From Brevundimonas sp. EYE_349 (GTDB taxonomy: Bacteria; Pseudomonadota; Alphaproteobacteria; Caulobacterales; Caulobacteraceae), in NCBI RefSeq assembly GCF_023147505.1, contig NZ_JAHXPB010000005.1, positions 235,623 through 299,622 on the forward strand: a stretch of DNA of 64,000 nt. The letters are read 5' to 3'. Positions 47,371 to 56,710 of the stretch are shown here, one piece after another; the stretch's first letter is position 1, and every line of letters begins with the position of its first letter. Under the pieces are notes generated by a model. It made no database searches. It was not told where the DNA came from and saw nothing but the letters and a program-made list of their open reading frames with translations. The position numbers were made by a program, and so were the translations under genes.

Positions 47371-48768
47371 TCAGATGTGGATGGCGTGCCCGAGGGCGCG
47401 CAGGCTGGCCTCGTGGAAGGCCTCGCCCAGCGTCGGGTGGACGTGAATCGTCCCGGCCACATCCTCCAGCACCGCGCCCATCTCCAGCATCTGGGCGAAG
47501 CTGTTGGACAGTTCCGACACGTGCTGACCCACCGCCTGGATGCCCAGAATGCGATGATCGCGCTTGTTGGCGATGACCCGGACGAACCCGCCGTCCTCGC
47601 CCGCCTCGATGGCCAGAGCGCGGCCGATGGCGGCGAACGGGAAGACGGACTGGATCACATCGTCGCGGCCCGCGACCTCGTTCGGCCCCAGACCGGCCGA
47701 GACGATTTCCGGCTCGGTGAAACAGACGGCGGCGATGGTGACGGGATCGAAGATGCGGTCGTGACCGGCGATGATTTCGGCGACCACCTCCCCCTGGGCC
47801 GAGCCCTTGTGCGCCAGCATGGGTTCGCCGGTCAGGTCGCCGACCGCCCAGACGTTCTTCATGCTGGTGGCGCAGCGCTGGTCGATCTTCACGAACGGAC
47901 CGCTCATGGCCACGCCCATGTTCTCCAGCCCCCAACCCCGGGTGCGGGGCTTGCGGCCCACGGTGACCAGCACCTTGTCGGCGTCCATTTGCAGCGGTTC
48001 GCCGTCCTTGGTCGTGACGTTCAGCCTGCCATTGCCGAAGCCGCCTGCGCGGGCGCCGAGGTGGAGTTCGACGCCGTGGCTAGTCAGCCATTTGGAGACG
48101 GGATCGGTCAGGGCCTTGTCGTAGAGGGGAAGGATGCGGTCGGCCATTTCGACGATGGCCACCTGGGCGCCCAGCTTCCTAAAGGCGATGCCCAGCTCAA
48201 GCCCGATATAGCCGCCGCCGACCACGACCAGCTTCTTGGGAACCTCGGGCAGGCTCAGCGCCTCGGTCGAGGAGATGACGTCGCCGCCGAAGGGAAGGAA
48301 GGGCAGTTCGACCGGCTCTGAACCGGTGGCCAGGATGACGTGTTCGGCGGTGATCTTCACATCGCCGTCGTCGGTTTTAACCACGCAGGTCTTGGCGTCC
48401 TCGAAGTTCGCCCAGCCCTTGATGACCTTGACCTTGGCCTTCTTCAGCAGAGCCGCGACGCCGGCGTTCAGCTTACGGACGATCCCGTCCTTCCACTCGA
48501 CCGTCTGTTTAAGGTCGATGGCGGGCGCCGCCGCCGTAATGCCCAGCGTCCCGCCGTCCGCCGCCTTGGCCACCGTCTCGAACTTGCCCGCCGCATGGAT
48601 GATGGCCTTGGACGGAATACAGCCGACGTTCAGGCAGGTGCCACCCAATCCATCGCCTCCGTCGACCAGGACAGTGTCCAGACCCAACTGGCCGCAACGG
48701 ATGCCCGCGACATAGCCGCCGGTGCCCGCGCCGATGATCAGGACTTTGGTTTTCAGGGTCTGGGTCAT
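47371..48768 (-). CDS. lpdV: dihydrolipoyl dehydrogenase (E3 of the branched-chain complex)
   Basis: Reoxidises lipoamide with NAD+. The 465-residue flavoprotein has [17 protein letters not shown] (FAD site) near 13-29, the redox disulfide [13 protein letters not shown] near 42-54, a second dinucleotide fold [37 protein letters not shown], and the catalytic [12 protein letters not shown] near the C-terminus. It is the last gene of the bkd operon, hence an E3 dedicated to that complex; it could also serve other 2-oxoacid dehydrogenases. Confidence 0.95.
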   Translation of the reverse strand: MTQTLKTKVLIIGAGTGGYVAGIRCGQLGLDTVLVDGGDGLGGTCLNVGCIPSKAIIHAAGKFETVAKAADGGTLGITAAAPAIDLKQTVEWKDGIVRKLNAGVAALLKKAKVKVIKGWANFEDAKTCVVKTDDGDVKITAEHVILATGSEPVELPFLPFGGDVISSTEALSLPEVPKKLVVVGGGYIGLELGIAFRKLGAQVAIVEMADRILPLYDKALTDPVSKWLTSHGVELHLGARAGGFGNGRLNVTTKDGEPLQMDADKVLVTVGRKPRTRGWGLENMGVAMSGPFVKIDQRCATSMKNVWAVGDLTGEPMLAHKGSAQGEVVAEIIAGHDRIFDPVTIAAVCFTEPEIVSAGLGPNEVAGRDDVIQSVFPFAAIGRALAIEAGEDGGFVRVIANKRDHRILGIQAVGQHVSELSNSFAQMLEMGAVLEDVAGTIHVHPTLGEAFHEASLRALGHAIHI

Positions 48769-48777
48769 GATATCCGG

Positions 48778-49239
48778 TCAGTGTCGATCAGCGCGAGATC
48801 GCGCCAAACTGTAAATTTGACGCCCGCGAATGCTGTCCCTCCGCGCAACCTCAACAATTTCGATTCGCCACCAAGAATGCCGTCTAGCCACAACGATAAC
48901 GGGCTGCTCAGGCAAAATTCGCGACGCGCCATCCAGCGAGTATGTCGGTTCTCGTCCGCAACTTGTCTCGTAGCGTGGAGACGTTCTTGCATAAAATGGC
49001 GCCCGACCACCTCGAACTGTGAGCTCTCCACGGATCGCGTAACGGTCTCTCGTAAGGCCGCCAGAACTCCACAATCTTCCGAAGTAGATCAGGTTTGCAT
49101 CATCGATCATCGCATTGTCGCGCTCTTGCTGCAGTTGCGCCATGTCGCCGCTGGGCATCGCCACAATGGTGCAAGCGTAGGCTGGGCCCGCGACGAACAC
49201 CGCTAAGAACGCCAGAGCGACGATACGCACCGGACTCAC
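48778..49239 (-). CDS. small secreted protein of unknown function inside the bkd operon
   Basis: A 153-residue protein from GTG 49239, whose GTGA overlaps the E2 stop (an ATG at 49248 is an alternative). The N-terminus RIVALAFLAVFVAGPAYAC is a signal peptide with an AYA-C end, so cleavage by signal peptidase I, exposing Cys, is likely. The mature part begins TIVAMPSGDMAQLQQERDNAMI and contains a second cysteine (TSCGRE). No family recognised. It is co-transcribed between E2 and E3, although it is not a metabolic gene; base composition is somewhat lower in GC than its neighbours, so it may be a later insertion. Confidence 0.7.
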   Translation of the reverse strand: MSPVRIVALAFLAVFVAGPAYACTIVAMPSGDMAQLQQERDNAMIDDANLIYFGRLWSSGGLTRDRYAIRGELTVRGGRAPFYARTSPRYETSCGREPTYSLDGASRILPEQPVIVVARRHSWWRIEIVEVARRDSIRGRQIYSLARSRADRH

Positions 49240-50903
49240 CCCATCCACAAGGTCGCCGGGTTTTCCAGCAGCCCCTTGATCCGCTGGACGAAGACCGCCG
49301 CATCATGCCCATCGACGATCCGGTGATCGAACGACGACGACAGATTCATCATCTTGCGAACGACCATCTGACCATCCTTGACCACGACCCGTTCGGCGAT
49401 CTTGTTGGGGCCGACGATGGCGACTTCGGGGTGGTTGATGATCGGGGTGTGGACCACCCCGCCCAACGTGCCCAGAGAGGTGATGGTGATGGTCGAACCC
49501 GACAGCTCCTCGCGCTTGGCCGTGCCGTCCTTGGCCGCGCCCGACACACGCGCGATCTCCAGCGCCGTATCGTAGGGGTCGCGCGCCTCGGCGTGACGGA
49601 CCACCGACACCATCAGGCCGTTCGGCGTCTGGGCGGCGATGCCCAGATGGACCGGGGCGTGCTGGGTCAGGACCCCGGCCTCGTCGTCATAGGTGGCGTT
49701 GATCTGGGGCTGGTCGCGCAGGGCGACCACGATGGCGCGGGCGATGAACGGCAGGACATTCAGCTTGGGCTGGTCCTTCTTCTTCGTCGCGTTCAGGTGG
49801 ACGCGCAGCTCCTCCACCGCCGTCATGTCGATTTCCTCGACATAGGTGATGTGGGGAATGCGACGCACGCTCTCGGCCATCTTCTCCGCGATCTTGCGGC
49901 GCAGGCCGATGATGCGGACCTCGGTGGACCCTTCGGCCCGGGCGTAGGTCGAGCCGTTGGCGGCCGGGGTTGAGGCCGGGACCGATCCGCCCCCGGCGAT
50001 GAAGCCGTCCAGATCCTCGTGGGTGATCCGTCCCGCCGGGCCGGAGCCGGGGACGAAGGTCAGGTCCACGCCCAGATCGCGCGCGCGGTTGCGCACGGCG
50101 GGCGAGGCGGACGGGCGTTCGCCGGGCGCGCGGCCGGTCAGGGCCGGGACAGGCTTGGCGGACGACGCTGTTGCCGCGCCCGCGACCTTGGCGACCGGTG
50201 CGGGAGCGGACGCGTCCGTCTTGGGTGCGGCGGGGGAGGTCGTGACGCTGGCGGGAGCAGAGGCGACATTGCCCCGGCCCTCGACGTTGAACGACACCAG
50301 CGGGCCGCCGACGGGCACCTGCTGACCCGCTTCGCCATGCAGGGCGGCGACGGTTCCGGCGACGGGCGAGGTGATCTCCACCGTCGCCTTGTCGGTCATG
50401 ATGTCGGCGATGATCTGGTCTTCTTCGACCGCGTCGCCGACCTTGACGTGCCAGCCGACCAGCTCCGCCTCGGCCGTGCCTTCACCCACGTCCGGCAGTT
50501 TGAAGACGTAGTTGCCGCCAGCCGCCGAGACGGGCGGCGGAGCGACAGGCGCTGTCTTGGTTGCGGGCTGGGATGCAGGCTGGGGCGCAGGCTGGGGCGC
50601 AGCTTCGGCTGCGGGTTTCGGCGCAGGGGCTGCGGCGGGGACGTCGTCGGCATTGCCCGCCCCCTCGACCTCGAACTCGACCAGAGGGCCGCGCACGGGG
50701 ATCATCTGGCCCGGCTCGCCGTGCAGGGCGATGACCTTGCCCGAGACCGGAGCGGTGATCTCGACGGTGGCCTTGTCGGTCATGACGTCGGCGACGATCT
50801 GGTCCTCGGCGACCGTATCGCCGACCTTGACGTGCCAGCCGACCAGTTCGGCCTCGGCGGTGCCTTCGCCCACGTCGGGCAGTTTGAAGACGAAACGACC
50901 CAT
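49236..50903 (-). CDS. bkdB: branched-chain 2-oxoacid dehydrogenase E2 (dihydrolipoyl acyltransferase)
   Basis: The 555-residue core of the complex, transferring the acyl group from lipoamide to CoA. Two lipoyl domains (residues ~1-82 and ~130-210), each with the lipoylated lysine in MTDKATVEI, separated by alanine/proline-rich linkers. A peripheral subunit-binding domain follows near 275-310 (SPAVRNRARDLGVDLTFVPGSGPAGRITHEDLD), then the acyltransferase domain with SFDHRIVDGHDAAVF near the C-terminus. KLPDVGEGTAEAELVGWHVKVGD is the Bkd rather than the PDH or SucB type. Two lipoyl domains are more than the one usual in bacterial BkdB. Confidence 0.93.
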   Translation of the reverse strand: MGRFVFKLPDVGEGTAEAELVGWHVKVGDTVAEDQIVADVMTDKATVEITAPVSGKVIALHGEPGQMIPVRGPLVEFEVEGAGNADDVPAAAPAPKPAAEAAPQPAPQPASQPATKTAPVAPPPVSAAGGNYVFKLPDVGEGTAEAELVGWHVKVGDAVEEDQIIADIMTDKATVEITSPVAGTVAALHGEAGQQVPVGGPLVSFNVEGRGNVASAPASVTTSPAAPKTDASAPAPVAKVAGAATASSAKPVPALTGRAPGERPSASPAVRNRARDLGVDLTFVPGSGPAGRITHEDLDGFIAGGGSVPASTPAANGSTYARAEGSTEVRIIGLRRKIAEKMAESVRRIPHITYVEEIDMTAVEELRVHLNATKKKDQPKLNVLPFIARAIVVALRDQPQINATYDDEAGVLTQHAPVHLGIAAQTPNGLMVSVVRHAEARDPYDTALEIARVSGAAKDGTAKREELSGSTITITSLGTLGGVVHTPIINHPEVAIVGPNKIAERVVVKDGQMVVRKMMNLSSSFDHRIVDGHDAAVFVQRIKGLLENPATLWMG

Positions 50904-50904
50904 C

Positions 50905-52029
<1,125 letters not shown>

Positions 52030-52031
52030 GG

Positions 52032-53291
52032 TCAGACCCCCACCTCGCGGCGCTGTTCGATCAGCCGCCAGTCTTCGGTCGCATAGACCTCTTCGAACAT
52101 CGTCTTCACGCTGGGACGCGACTGGCCCAGGGTGCCGATAGCCTCGGAGTCCTTGCCGGCGGCTCGGACCTGTTCGACGGCGTCTTTCAGGGCTTCGGCG
52201 TGTTGCGCGTCGTCCCACTCGCCGATGACGGTCAGGTGCTGGCGCAGACGCTCAAGCGGATCGCCCAACGGCCATTTCTCATGCTCGTCGCCGGGGCGAT
52301 AGCGGCTGGGATCGTCAGAGGTCGAGTGTGGGGCGCCGCGATAGGTGAACAGCTCGATCACCGTCGCCCCCTGGTTGGTGCGGGCGCGCTCCTCGGCCCA
52401 CTGGGTCGCGGCCCAGACGGCCAGGAAGTCGTTGCCGTCCACCCGCAGGGCCGGAAGACCATAGCCGATGGCCTTGGAGGCGAAGGTGGTCTCAAGACCG
52501 CCAGCGATGCCCATGAAGGACGAAATGGCCCACTGGTTATTGACCACGTTCAGGATGACCGGCGCGCGATAGACGGCGGCGAAGGTCAGAGCGTTGTGGA
52601 AGTCGCCTTCCGCCGTGGCGCCGTCGCCGATCCAGCTGATGGCGATCTTGTCGTCGCCCTTGTAGGCGCTGGCCATGGCCCAGCCGACCGCCTGCGGCAC
52701 CTGGGTGCCCAGATTGCCCGAGATGGTGAAGAAGCCGTAGTCCTTGGCTGAATACATGATCGGCAGCTGGCGGCCTTTGATCGGGTCCGCCGCGTTCGAA
52801 TAGATCTGGTTCATCATCTCGACCAGCGGATAGCCGCGCGCGATCAGAAGCCCCTGCTGGCGATAGGTGGGAAAGCCCATGTCCTCGCGGCTGAGCAGCA
52901 TCCCCTGGGCCACCGCGATCGCCTCTTCGCCCGTGCACTTCATATAGAAGCTGGTCTTGCCCTGACGGTGGGCGCGGTGCATCCGGTCGTCGAAGGCGCG
53001 GGTCAGGATCATGGCCTTCAGGCCGCGACGCAGCGTCTCGGGGTCCAGGCGCGGGTTCCAGGCGCCGACGGCATTGCCCTCGTCGTCCAGCACCCGAATC
53101 AGGCGGAAGGCGAGATCGCGCATCTGATAGGGCGTCGAACCGACGTCGGGTCGATCCACCGCGCCGGCGGGGTCGATCTGCAGATGGCCGAAGTCGGGCG
53201 CATCGCCGGGACGGCCGGACGGTTCCGGCACGCGCAGCGACAGGGGCTGGCTGTTCTTTTGGTTCATTTTGTCGTTCATGCGGGCGTCCAT
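52032..53291 (-). CDS. bkdA1: branched-chain 2-oxoacid dehydrogenase E1 alpha
   Basis: About 419 residues from ATG 53291 (ATG 53279 is also possible). Motifs: RGLKAMILTRAFDDRMHRAHRQGKTSFYMKCTGEEAIAVAQG, then MGFPTYRQQGLLIARG, and the thiamine-diphosphate motif GDGATAEGDFHNALTFAAVYRAPVILNVVNNQWAI near residue 245. The phosphorylation-loop region TYRGAPHSTSDDPSRYRP is characteristic of branched-chain rather than pyruvate E1-alpha. First gene of the leftward operon bkdA1-bkdA2-bkdB-small protein-lpdV. Divergent from an Lrp-type regulator, the usual BkdR arrangement. Confidence 0.94.
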   Translation of the reverse strand: MDARMNDKMNQKNSQPLSLRVPEPSGRPGDAPDFGHLQIDPAGAVDRPDVGSTPYQMRDLAFRLIRVLDDEGNAVGAWNPRLDPETLRRGLKAMILTRAFDDRMHRAHRQGKTSFYMKCTGEEAIAVAQGMLLSREDMGFPTYRQQGLLIARGYPLVEMMNQIYSNAADPIKGRQLPIMYSAKDYGFFTISGNLGTQVPQAVGWAMASAYKGDDKIAISWIGDGATAEGDFHNALTFAAVYRAPVILNVVNNQWAISSFMGIAGGLETTFASKAIGYGLPALRVDGNDFLAVWAATQWAEERARTNQGATVIELFTYRGAPHSTSDDPSRYRPGDEHEKWPLGDPLERLRQHLTVIGEWDDAQHAEALKDAVEQVRAAGKDSEAIGTLGQSRPSVKTMFEEVYATEDWRLIEQRREVGV

Positions 53292-53375
53292 GTCCGTTCG
53301 GGGGTCCGTCCGTGTTTCCTCTGGACGTTTGATAACACGGCCCCTAAGCAGGCGCTCGCTCAAATTGACCTTGCT

Positions 53376-53396
53376 AAATCCCGATTTCGGGTATTT
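53376..53396. promoter_or_regulatory. candidate BkdR/Lrp operator
   Basis: In the gap between bkdA1 and the divergent Lrp-type gene, arms AAATCCCGA (53376-53384) and TCGGGTATTT (53387-53396) are inverted copies apart from one inserted T. A second AT-rich stretch, ATTTCGCCATAATCATAAT, follows at once. Lrp-type regulators bind such AT-rich palindromes, so I infer an operator for branched-chain amino-acid-dependent control of the bkd operon. Confidence 0.5.
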
Positions 53397-53428
53397 TATT
53401 TCGCCATAATCATAATCGGAGAAACGCC

Positions 53429-53917
53429 TTGGCGGATGAACTCGATCCCATCGACGCCCGTATCCTGGATATCCTGCAACAAGACGCCGGGCTGTCGGTC
53501 GCCGAGGTCGCGGATCGCGTCGGATTGTCGGCCTCGCCCTGTTGGCGGCGGATCAAGCGGCTGGAGGATTCCGGCCTGATCACCAAGCGGGTCACCCTGC
53601 TGAACGCCAAGCTGCTGGGCCTTGACTTCGAGGTGTACGCCATCGTCAAGCTGATGCTGCCCTCGGCGGACAATCTGAACGTCTTCGAGGCGGCCGTGGC
53701 CAAATGGCCGGAGGTGGTGCAGTGCGCCACCATCACCGGGCGCGAGGACTATGTGCTGCGCATCATCACCTCGGACATGCACGCCTTCGACCTGTTCCTG
53801 CGCGAGAAGCTGCTGGCGCTCGGCATCGTGTCGGACTGCGAAAGCCACATCGTGACGCGCGGCGTGAAGAATGTGACCGCCCTGCCTCTTGGCATCATCA
53901 CGCCTCACGTCGGATAA
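53429..53917 (+). CDS. bkdR: Lrp/AsnC-family regulator, probable BkdR
   Basis: A 162-residue Lrp/AsnC protein (start TTG 53429 preceded by GGAGAAA). Winged helix at ~5-60 (DARILDILQQDAGLSVAEVADRVGLSASPCWRRIKRLEDSGLI) followed by TKRVTLLNAKLLGLDFEVYAIVKL and the RAM effector domain to ~155. Divergent placement beside bkdA1 is the hallmark of BkdR, which activates branched-chain keto-acid dehydrogenase genes. The symbol is given by context; the sequence itself supports only Lrp/AsnC. Confidence 0.85.
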   Translation: MADELDPIDARILDILQQDAGLSVAEVADRVGLSASPCWRRIKRLEDSGLITKRVTLLNAKLLGLDFEVYAIVKLMLPSADNLNVFEAAVAKWPEVVQCATITGREDYVLRIITSDMHAFDLFLREKLLALGIVSDCESHIVTRGVKNVTALPLGIITPHVG

Positions 53918-53956
53918 CGTCGCTCAGGCGGCGCGGGTCGTCGTGGGAGCCGAGAC

Positions 53957-54895
53957 ATGATCGAACTGGTGATCGACGCGCGCCGCAAGGACCTGGGCGG
54001 GTTCGAGGTCGGGCGCGTCCTGCCCTTCCATTCGCGCCGGATGGTGGGGCCTTTCATCTTCCTGGACCAGATGGGACCGGCCGAGTTCGCAGCCGGCGCG
54101 ACCGCCATCGACGTGCGGCCTCATCCTCATATCGGCCTGTCGACCCTGACCTATCTGTTCGAGGGTCAGATCATGCACCACGACAACCTCGGCTACGATC
54201 AGGCGATCCGGCCGGGCGAGGTGAACTGGATGACCGCCGGCAAGGGCATCGTCCATTCCGAACGCACCGATCCCCTGACCAAGAGCCGAGGCGGCCCGAT
54301 GCACGGCATGCAGGCCTGGGTCGCCCTGCCCGCCGAGGCCGAGGAGATCGATCCGTCCTTCGTTCACCTGGGTGAGGACGCCCAGCCGACCTATGAGAAC
54401 GGCGGCCTGTTCGCGCGGCTGGTGGCGGGCGAAGCCTATGGCGCCAAGGCCGAGGCGCCGGTCTCCTCGCCGCTGTTCTATATCCACTGGGAGCTTCAGC
54501 CCGGCGTGCGCACCGCGCCGCCCCCCGCAAAGGGCGCCGGCGGCATGAGCGAACGCGCCCTCTACGTCGCCAAGGGCGCGATCGAGGTCGGGGACCGCAC
54601 CTTCCACGAGGGTCAAATGGTGGTGCTGGCGTCCAGCGCCGAGCCGACGGTCAAGGCCCTGACCCAGGCCACCGTCATGGTGCTGGGCGGCGAGCCGGTG
54701 GGCGAGCGGCTGATCTGGTGGAACTTCGTCGCCTCCAGCCAGGCCCGCATCGACCAGGCCAAGGCCGACTGGCAGGCCGGGCGGATGAAACTGCCCGACG
54801 CCGACGACCTGGAGTTCATTCCTCTGCCCGACGAGCCCGCCAAGGCGCAATCCGCCCCGGCGCCGGTGGAACCCAAGCCGACCGATCCGGTCTGA
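53957..54895 (+). CDS. pirin-family protein
   Basis: A 312-residue bicupin. FEVGRVLPFHSRRMVGPFIFLDQMGPAEF, DVRPHPHIGLSTLTYLFEGQIMHHDNLGYDQAIRPGEVNWMTAGKGIVHSERTD (metal-binding histidines and the glutamate) are textbook pirin N-terminal elements. The C-terminal cupin follows (~190-290). Some pirins are quercetin dioxygenase-like enzymes and others bind transcription factors; which applies is unknown. It lies 39 bases after bkdR. The proline/alanine-rich tail (~290-312) is unstructured-looking. Confidence 0.93.
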   Translation: MIELVIDARRKDLGGFEVGRVLPFHSRRMVGPFIFLDQMGPAEFAAGATAIDVRPHPHIGLSTLTYLFEGQIMHHDNLGYDQAIRPGEVNWMTAGKGIVHSERTDPLTKSRGGPMHGMQAWVALPAEAEEIDPSFVHLGEDAQPTYENGGLFARLVAGEAYGAKAEAPVSSPLFYIHWELQPGVRTAPPPAKGAGGMSERALYVAKGAIEVGDRTFHEGQMVVLASSAEPTVKALTQATVMVLGGEPVGERLIWWNFVASSQARIDQAKADWQAGRMKLPDADDLEFIPLPDEPAKAQSAPAPVEPKPTDPV

Positions 54896-54985
54896 GGACC
54901 TACGTCCGTTGCGCGGGCAGGAAGAATGTCGGCGGACGCTTCGCCTCATTTGCCCCCGCCTTCGCAACCCGCTAACGCCTGCGCC

Positions 54986-55951
54986 ATGAACTTCGATTTC
55001 GACGCCCAGGTCACCGCCGCCCTGTTCGACAACACCGGCGCCGTCTTCGCCCTCGGCGACGGTTCGGTCCGGTTCGAGGATCGGACACGGGTCGAGGCGC
55101 ACGACGGCGCCGTTCTGTGCGCCTGCGTCCACCCGTCCGGCGACGGGATCGTCACCGGCGGCGATGACGGCAAGGTCGTCTGGACCCGCCGTGACGAGGA
55201 CGCCATCGTCCTGGCCACGGCCAGGAACCAGTGGATCGACGCCATCGACGCCTCGCCCGCCTCGGGCCTGATCGCCTTTTCCTTCGGCCGCACCCTGTCG
55301 GTGATCGACCCCAACGAGGTGGGTTTCCGTCGCGACTTCCAGCACGAGCGCACCGTTTCCGGCGTCGCCTTCGAACCGAAGGGCCGCCGCATCGCCACCT
55401 CGACCTATGGCGGGGCGGCGCTGTGGTATGCGCGGATCGAAAAGCAGCAACCCGTGAAACTGGCCTGGGCCGGGTCGCACACCGGCGTCGCCTTTTCCCC
55501 CGACGGCGCCTTCGTCGTCACGACGATGCAGGACAACCAGTTGCACGGCTGGCGCATCAAGGACGCCAAGAACCTGCGGATGGGCGGCTATCCGGGCAAG
55601 GTGCGCTCGATGGCCTTCCTGGGCGATGGTCAACTGATGGCGACCTCGGGCGCGCAAGGGGCCGTGCTGTGGCCCTTCGTCGGGTCGAACGGGCCGATGG
55701 GGCGCGAGGCGACAGAGATCGGCTATGACGACACGACCCTGGTCAATCTGGTCTCTGCCCGCGCCGATCAGGGGTTGCTGGCCGCCGGACTGATGGACGG
55801 TCGGGTCTGGGTCGCCCATCCGGCGGCGCAAGGCCTGAACTTCGTCAAGGCCGAGAAGGGATCGGCCATCGTGGCCCTGTCGCTGAGCCCCGCCGTCGAC
55901 AAGGTCGCCTGGGCCGACGAGGACGGCCAAGCGGGCGTGATCATCCTCTGA
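54986..55951 (+). CDS. WD40-like beta-propeller protein
   Basis: A 321-residue protein from ATG 54986 (MNFDFDAQVTAALFDNTGAV). It reads as a chain of ~40-residue repeats, each with a strand-GD/DG-strand pattern: FALGDGSVRFE, GDGIVTGGDDGKVVW, GLIAFSFGRTLSVID, GRRIATSTYGGAALW, GAFVVTTMQDNQLHGW, GQLMATSGAQGAVLW. This is a WD40-type propeller without catalytic residues or a signal peptide, probably a cytoplasmic scaffold; conserved in Caulobacterales as a hypothetical protein. It overlaps mtgA by one base, suggesting a common transcript. Confidence 0.82.
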   Translation: MNFDFDAQVTAALFDNTGAVFALGDGSVRFEDRTRVEAHDGAVLCACVHPSGDGIVTGGDDGKVVWTRRDEDAIVLATARNQWIDAIDASPASGLIAFSFGRTLSVIDPNEVGFRRDFQHERTVSGVAFEPKGRRIATSTYGGAALWYARIEKQQPVKLAWAGSHTGVAFSPDGAFVVTTMQDNQLHGWRIKDAKNLRMGGYPGKVRSMAFLGDGQLMATSGAQGAVLWPFVGSNGPMGREATEIGYDDTTLVNLVSARADQGLLAAGLMDGRVWVAHPAAQGLNFVKAEKGSAIVALSLSPAVDKVAWADEDGQAGVIIL

Positions 55952-56649
55952 TGGCCAAGGGGCGCAAGCGCGGGCGTCGGGTGCTGCTGATCGTGCTGGC
56001 GATCCTGGTGCTGTTCCCGATCGTCAGCGTGCTGGCGACGGCGGTCGTTCCGCCGCCGCCTACCATCCTGATGCTGCGCCAGGCCGTGCGGGGCGAGGGG
56101 CTGGATTATCAGTGGCAGGCGCTGAAGCGCATCTCGCCCAATCTGGTCAACGCCGCCATCGCCGCCGAGGACGCCCGTTTCTGCAGCCACCATGGCTTCG
56201 ACATGGACGCGATCCAGAAGGCGCTGGACCATAACGCCGAGGGCGGTCGCATCCGGGGCGGATCGACCATCAGCCAGCAGACCGCCAAGAACGTCTTCCT
56301 GTGGCCCGGCCGGGACTGGGTCCGAAAAGGTCTGGAGGCAGGCTACACCGTGCTGATCGAGACGGTCTGGTCCAAGCGCCGGATCATGGAGGTCTATCTG
56401 AACGTGGTGGAATGGGCGCCCGGCGTCTATGGCGCCCAGGCCGCGTCGCGCCACTGGTTCGGCAAGGATGCGGCGGACCTCAGCCCGCGCGAGGCGGCGC
56501 GTTTGGCCGCCATCCTGCCCGCCCCCCGCCGCTACGAGGCGGCCGATCCCGGCCCCTATGTCCGCCGGCGGGCCGCGCGCGTCCAGGCGGCGATGGGGGC
56601 GGTGCGGAACCAGGGCCTGAACCTCTGCGTGGTGGGCCGAGGCGGCTGA
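55951..56649 (+). CDS. mtgA: monofunctional biosynthetic peptidoglycan transglycosylase
   Basis: A 232-residue GT51 enzyme that polymerises lipid II into glycan strands. An N-terminal membrane span (VLLIVLAILVLFPIVSVLATAVV, ~11-33) anchors it. The catalytic segment AAEDARFCSHHGFDMDAIQKAL carries the essential glutamate, and RGGSTISQQTAKNVFLWPGRD, RKGLEAGYTVLIE and KRRIMEVYLNVVEWAPGVYGAQAAS match motifs 2 to 5. No penicillin-binding domain. Start ATG 55951 overlaps the previous stop. Confidence 0.95.
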   Translation: MAKGRKRGRRVLLIVLAILVLFPIVSVLATAVVPPPPTILMLRQAVRGEGLDYQWQALKRISPNLVNAAIAAEDARFCSHHGFDMDAIQKALDHNAEGGRIRGGSTISQQTAKNVFLWPGRDWVRKGLEAGYTVLIETVWSKRRIMEVYLNVVEWAPGVYGAQAASRHWFGKDAADLSPREAARLAAILPAPRRYEAADPGPYVRRRAARVQAAMGAVRNQGLNLCVVGRGG

Positions 56650-56710
56650 ACCGTCCCGCTTGACGGGCGCCGTCGCCTCCCCTCTCCTGCACGCGCTGTT
56701 CAGGAGATCT

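Noticed and set aside
53924..55930. Long leftward open frame opposite pirin and the propeller protein
   Set aside because: It covers two unrelated real genes on the other strand and shows no conserved motif.
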